A DNA stretch of 64,000 nt from Typha latifolia. Taxonomy: Eukaryota > Streptophyta > Magnoliopsida > Poales > Typhaceae. The position numbers were made by a program, and so were the translations under genes. A model generated the notes under the pieces. The model was not told where the DNA came from, did not search any database, and saw only the letters and a program-made list of their open reading frames with translations. Positions 58,830-64,000 of the stretch are shown in pieces; within the stretch, counting starts at the first letter, position 1; each line of letters starts with the position of its first letter. The DNA is taken from the NCBI GenBank assembly GCA_019914945.1, contig CM034100.1, forward strand, positions 10,675,096-10,739,095, in the 5' to 3' direction.

Positions 58830-60830
58830 ATGTCTTTCTACTATAATCATCAATAAAAGTAAGAAAATAACTATTACCTCCAATAGATATTGTGTGCATA
58901 AGACCACATAAATTGGTACGAACAAGCTCAAAAGATTTGGATGCCCTCTAAGCTTTTCCACTTGGAAAGAATCTCAGTGATGTTTTCTAAGTGCACATCC
59001 TTCACATTCTCGATCATGTTAATGAATATTTGGCATGCTTCACAATGATGACTGTGCCGACCAACACGGGTCATGCCGATCGACACTTTTTGTGCCAGCG
59101 GCGTACCGGCATGTGGCACGAGGGGTGCCGCACAGCACCCATCCTAGCGACGATACGCTCGTCGTAGAGCTTCCGTCGCCGCCGTCGTTGCCCGTCATCC
59201 AGCAAAAATCCGTCAATGAAGGCGTTGTCAGGGGATCCAGATCCGCAACTTAACTCTTTATTCACCCGTCCCAACCCGCCCGAGGTCTTCTTCCTCCTTA
59301 GGCTAGGGCTGGGGCTGGGGCTAGGATATCTTCATGTGGGACGCGACGATGCCTTCATCTCTAGCAGTGAACGACGGTAGCGAGCAGCAACGACGAGGTC
59401 GAAGACTAAAGTGCCGCTAGTCCCCCTCCTCTTTATCTCTCTCTCTCTCTCTCTCTCTTGCAACACAGCTGACAAGTGTTGCAGCACGTGCCGTATCGTG
59501 TCAGCCAGTGGTCAGCATGAGCTGTGCCATGGCACGATCATCCATGATGCCTCGTACCAAATGTTTTTTGCATATATGAAAAGAGAGCTAAAACTCAAAT
59601 GACCATACCAAAGATGCCAAAGTCATGACTCATCCTTTATGATGGTATTGAAGAATGAAAGAACTTCACTTTGCATCTCACATGTGTCTTCCTTAAAGAG
59701 AACATCATAACCTTTGAAAAGAAGCTGCCCAACACTCAAAAGATTTTGCTTAAAGCCTAAAATATAGAAAACATTAGTAATGCACTTTGACTTCTTTCTT
59801 TGTTTTAACAAGAATGCTGCCACTTTCCTTGACTAATAGCTTGTTGTCATCACCAACATGAATAAATTCATCCAAAGTGATGAAAGCGTATTTATTCCTT
59901 GTCATGTGGTTACTACAACCATTATCAACATATCAAATATCATTTTTTATCACTTTCTTGAACATAGTTTGCATCTTCATTTTCCTCCTTCGTAATACTT
60001 TTTCTGCACATTTTTTTAAGTGAAAATATTTTCAACAATGATGAGATTAGGTGTCTACATACTGCACCCATCCTCTACCTTACCTCTAGTTGAAGTAGAT
60101 AAGGATGCCTTATCATTTTCATTTTCTTTGCTTTTTTCGCCATTGCTTCTAGCTCTCCCACGGCCAAAATGTTGTCATCCTCTCCATTTAAACCTTTTCT
60201 TAATGAAACTTGGGATTAAAAGGCTTGCTCTAAGGGAGGAGAATCAGGTTGATTCAAGCGGTTTTCATTGGATTGGAGTGATCCTAATAAACAATAATAT
60301 GCTCATACTTTCAAATTATACTTCTAAGAATTTTTTCAACAACTCTTTGGTCTTAAATTTTCTCACCATTAATCCTCAAATGATTGATGATAGAGATTAC
60401 CCGATTAAAGTAGCCTTCAACTATTTTGGAGTCTTCTCTGCGAAGAGTACCAAATTCACTTTGAAGAGTTTGACATCACACCATCTTTATCTTCTCCTCT
60501 CCTTTATAGGACACTTTGAGTATATCCCACGCTTCTTTTGGCATCGACACGGTCGAGATTTATTCAAAGATTGCCTCATCCACCACTTGATAAATGAAGA
60601 GCAGAGCCTTCTTGTCCTTCTTGTGGGTCTCCTTCAACTCATTGAGTTATGGTGTGAGTGCCATCACATTCTTCTCCTCAATATAGTTATTCTCTATGAT
60701 ATCTCATAAATCTTGGGATTCATAGAAAACCTTCATTTGGATACTCTATTGGTTGTAATTTTTCTTAGTGAAGTGAGGAAGTTGAGATTGCAACAAGCTA
60801 TTGGAAATCATTATACTTCAAGGAAAGCTA
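58830..60830 (-). pseudogene. Ty1/copia gag-pol relic
   Basis: Minus strand, in order: gag of the UBN2 type at 60380-60790 (MKVFYESQDL, KKDKKALLFIYQVVDEA, PKEAWDILK), an Arg/Gly-rich tail near 60170, protease region DNGCSNHMTRN at about 59900, SKCITNVFYILGFKQNLLS at 59770, pre-integrase LWHLWYGHLSFSSL at 59600, and integrase start RTNLCGLMHTISIGGNSYF and TFIDDYSRKT at 58840-58950. Protease, integrase and gag all have stops; integrase core, RT and RNase H are missing. A GC-rich insert splits it at 59029-59561. Confidence 0.85.
59029..59561. mobile_element. GC-rich insert inside the copia relic
   Basis: About 530 bp, clearly richer in GC than its surroundings, separating pre-integrase from integrase sequence. 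Edges TTTGGCATG and (inverted) TTTGGTACG match at 7 of 9 positions. Contains repeated GTGCC/GGCAC words and a (CT)n run at 59437-59458. No coding recognised, no clear target duplication. Confidence 0.5.
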
Positions 60831-60845
60831 GCTCTAATATTACTA

Positions 60846-61151
60846 TGTTAGGAGAAGTTAGTAGAAAACTCAAAAGAAAAAGATTTTTCTCTTATACTTA
60901 GCACAACATGAAGTGCATAAAAACTTCAAAGTTTTCTTACTTCACTTTCTTGCTATTTCATAATATAAGACCACATATATATAATGATTTGCATGACTCT
61001 TAATTATATTATATGTCTCATAGTTATACTAAACTCTTTGTTTTTTTAACTTCTAGAGAACTCAAAAGGTTGCCATAATTCAAAGGCAAAGAGAAGACTG
61101 ACAATCACCTCAAAACCAAACACCAATGTTAAATTGATTTTGCCTTCTACA
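60846..61151 (-). repeat. 5' LTR of the copia relic
   Basis: 306 bp with TG/CA ends (TGTTAGGAG to TTCTACA on the plus strand), next to a primer-like site (minus strand TAATATTAGAGC at 60830-60843). The 3' partner is missing. Confidence 0.65.
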
Positions 61152-61199
61152 CTAGCCAACTAATCTAATTGACTAGTCAAATAGGCTAACTTAATATTT

Positions 61200-61792
61200 A
61201 GATGGGACGGGAAGAACTGGAACATTAAGTATAGAAAGACTTTGATAAATTCCTAAGGCAAGAGGAGAATAGGCTTTAGGAATATTTTAACAAAGATAGG
61301 ATCAATATAAAAGGTGGTGTTGACAAGAAAAAAAATGGCGTTTTGAGAGTAATGGGGTATTCGGTGGTAGATCAATGTACAACATTTAACAATGGAGAAG
61401 AATTATGAATGTGATCCCTAATTTGTGGAAGATGAAAATACCAGTAGAGGTGAGAGCTTTCTATTGTTAGTGGGGAATAATAAAATTCGGACTAGAGATA
61501 ATCTCTTTAGAAACACGGTGATGGAATGACAAATGTGTTTTCTCTGACAAATACAAATTGGATACAATGAGACATTTGTTTTTGACATGTAAGTTTGTAA
61601 AGGAATCATAGGAAGAATGAAATCTGTGTGGTTAAAGTGGGGAGAAGATGATGGAAATGTTGGCAGACAACTAAGATAGGGTCTATTTGGTTGGAGTGCA
61701 ATAGTCATATATTCTCAAATGCTAAAAGTAAAACTTCAGAATGTTTATTTTATGGCATAAATACTTTGTTCTTTTATTGGGCAATTATAAGT
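61200..61792 (+). pseudogene. LINE-type reverse-transcriptase zinc-binding tail
   Basis: Plus frames read KIPVEVRAFY, the TRDNLFRN segment, NDKCVFSDKYKLDTMRHLFL and TCKFVKES, a pattern of the zf-RVT domain at the C terminus of plant LINE RTs. Stops interrupt it; upstream RT palm is absent. Confidence 0.65.
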
Positions 61793-61793
61793 A

Positions 61794-62771
61794 AGGTTCC
61801 AAAAATTGGTATTATGATCGAAATTGATTGTTCATAAAAACAATACGTATCAGCTGTATTGGTCACCCATATAAGATCAGACTTTTTTTTAATTACATTC
61901 ATTTTTTAATATTATTAAAAAAATGCAGAAAAAGTTCTATAAATTTAGAAAAAAAAAAAATAAGAAAATAATAATTACTCATATATGAAGTCTAAAAACT
62001 AAAAAATACATTAACTTATTCAAAATTTATTAACTTGCTAATAATTAGCATTTTTTCTAATTTTTTCATTTCTTCCCTCCCTTCTCTTTCCCTCTCTTTC
62101 TTTCTTTCTCTCTCTCTCTTACTATCAAGGCAATTTTTTTCTAATTTTTTTTCGATTTCTTCTCTCTCCCTTCTCTTTCCTCTCTTTCTTTCCCTCTATT
62201 ATTCTCTCTCTTCGTCCCTTTCTCTCTTTCTCTCTCTCACTCTCCACTCCCTCTCTCATCTCTCTATCTCACTCTCTGTTACTCCAGCAAACTTTCTGCT
62301 GTAGTTACAGAGATGATGGAGAGAGAAAGAAAGAAAGCAAAGGAGGAAAGGAGTAGAGGAAAGAAAGAGAGGAAGAAAGAGGGAAAAGCCATAGAGAGAG
62401 AGTAGAGAAAGAGAGAGAGATGGAGCGTCGGAGGGAGAGAGAAGAAAGGAAATCATACAAAAATACTAACCCAAGGTTAAGCTCATTAGATCTTGGTCAT
62501 AAGATGTTGTCGGACGTCAAGGTCGCCAGGATCTGTATCAGGTGCCGTTGGCTAGGAAGGAGAGAAGTAAAGAACGAGAGAGAAAGAGAGAGAAACAAGA
62601 GAGAGAAGTGGAGGACCCGTATCAATTAATTATTGATACAGGTCGGATCCTTCTCGAATATGACCCATATCAATAGAAGAAAACCCACATCGACTAGGGT
62701 CGGCTGATATGGCCAATCCCAACCCGATACGGATTTCAACGAATCCGACTTGGGATTGGCCAAAACTTGGA
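61794..62771 (-). mobile_element. Short non-autonomous hAT derivative
   Basis: Left end AAGGTTCCAAAAATTGG and the following 100 bases match, inverted, the right end of the full hAT (49870-49972), including ATACGTATC and the T-run. The right end CCAAAACTTGG with GGATTGG words matches its left end inverted. Interior is CT/GA-rich (62075-62620). Target duplication not found. Confidence 0.7.
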
Positions 62772-64000
62772 TCCATGGAGGAACACTAAGATTTTCATGG
62801 AGGGAACATAAAGATGATCCAATTGAAGTGGACAAACAGCGAAAAGAATTGCATTAGAGACAGTAGTGCAGATTTTGTGTTGATTTAGTAGCTTGATGTA
62901 ATTTTGAAATGTGAGGTGGGGGATTGTAAGTATCTATGCTTTGAAAGCAGATACTCTTATATTTAGGCTACCCTATGGGTAGTGACCATTTTAAAGTTTC
63001 CTAATAAAAATGATCCTTAAGGCTAATGTTCAGAAGAAGAAAAACAAGAAACAGAAAAGGAAGAAAAGATGGTGGTGAACTCATTAATAATTATAAATGA
63101 AGAAGAATTTTTTGTTTAAAAGGCTGACTTAACAAGTAGAATCAAAAGCAATATATGAGATACTAGAAGTTTGGAACTGCTGGTTGCTCTTAATACTTAT
63201 CTAGGTCTTAATAATGAACATTGTGGTATGAGTTTCTGCATTAATTCGACTTGAGAATTTAGTTATGCTTTTTTGACTTATGACCTACAAACCAGCTATA
63301 TAAACACATACAGGTAGGAAATTGTGGCCACCAACACAATTGCTAAGTTAATTTAGAGAAGAATGCATTTAAAAGGTGGAGTAGGTGCTTATGCTTATTT
63401 CTACAACGTTACTGCAATTTTATGTAATAATAAGTCCGTGGACACAAAATACTTAGAAAATTGATGTAAAATATAGAAATAATATACAATCAGGTTAGAC
63501 TACTTGTGGAAGAAGTCTATGTGCAAAGAGAATCGAAAACAGAATCAACTCAAGTCAAAAACACTCCTTTTCAGCCTTTACTACAGTAAAAACAGCACTT
63601 GTTATAGTGTCGATTCAAACCAATTTGAAACAGTTGAATTGCAGCACAATTTTTTTTCACCCAGAATGCCTAAGGAATATAAGTTCAGTGAAAACTGAGC
63701 TCAAATTGGTTCAACTGATCATACAGAACTGACAAGAAAATTTCAAAAACTGATTCAAACTTGGATTCTCCTTTTGAGAATCACTTAGTCCAAATTAGAG
63801 AAGTTCATCATAATCTATAAAAGAGATCTAGAGGCTTAACAAAGTGATCCATCCAATCCAAGGATTCCTCATGGAAAGATTTTATTAGTCTATGTGGTAA
63901 TCAAACACCGAATACATCTTGTTACACTTCAGAGGGGCTGAACCAAAGGTTAAGAGAAAGAAGATTTACTCATGGAGCTTCAAGTTCATCATCTATGAGT
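62772..64000. other. Presumed first-intron or upstream sequence
   Basis: No domain, inverted repeat or LTR recognised. The transit-peptide exon of pGlcT was sought here and not found. Confidence 0.4.

Noticed and set aside
59071..59274. GC-rich minus-strand frame as a candidate pGlcT transit-peptide exon
   Set aside because: It lies within an insert in the copia relic, is Arg-rich without Ser/Ala bias at the start, and has no suitable donor in the needed phase.
60020..60709. 229-codon plus-strand open frame, the longest of its area
   Set aside because: The minus strand here encodes a recognisable copia gag with stops; the plus frame is its shadow.
63960..64000. Possible end of the transit-peptide exon (GATGATGAACTTGAAG then GTAAAT on the minus strand)
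   Set aside because: The phase required by the next exon puts a stop codon in the frame.

Overview
The window is nuclear DNA of a flowering plant. The evidence is one intron-rich plant gene for a plastid-envelope sugar transporter with GT-AG introns, plus a dense set of plant-type Ty3/gypsy and Ty1/copia elements, hAT and Harbinger-like DNA transposons and MITEs. The composition is AT-rich. The species cannot be named from the sequence. No bacterial-type operon, CRISPR array, tRNA or rRNA gene was seen.

Bases 1-33,240 hold only mobile elements. Copia gag relics (1-1,760) are followed by a Ty3/gypsy chromovirus of Tekay/Del type at 1,767-15,255. It has ~2.9 kb LTRs, a perfect TTAAT target duplication, PBS, gag-PR-RT-RH-INT-chromodomain remnants and a PPT. 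A related solo LTR (6,325-9,146) sits inside its protease in reverse. Bases 15,261-20,350 hold LTR fragments and a second gypsy relic. That relic is split between RNase H (19,640-20,350) and integrase (24,533-25,430) by a short LTR element (20,366-22,142) and another reversed LTR of the first family (22,143-~24,500). Bases 25,431-32,505 are a mosaic of minus-strand gypsy pol pieces separated by ~0.8 kb LTRs of two related families.

Bases 33,366-55,709 (minus strand) carry twelve exons of a plastidic glucose transporter gene (pGlcT type). They join without frame errors into about 459 codons. The transit-peptide exon(s) are not recognised and probably lie beyond 64,000. Introns are swollen by insertions: a foldback MITE, a solo LTR (35,068-37,271), a RH-INT-only gypsy element with LTRs and CATAT duplication (40,118-42,784), a ~300 bp tandem repeat, a complete but decayed hAT transposon with an 8 bp duplication (45,764-49,972), and a gypsy LTR (50,396-54,126) holding a Harbinger-like element.

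Bases 55,710-64,000 are most likely the first intron. They contain MITEs, a hAT relative interrupted by an LTR, a decayed copia element with a GC-rich insert, a LINE-type RT zinc-binding tail and a short hAT derivative.

I found no convincing new multi-gene system. The more unusual signals are palindromic TTCGAA arrays shared by several LTR families, a ~60 bp direct repeat bracketing an 8.7 kb insertion block inside an otherwise intact gene, a GC-rich insert in the copia relic, and several nesting events whose order can be read from target-site duplications.
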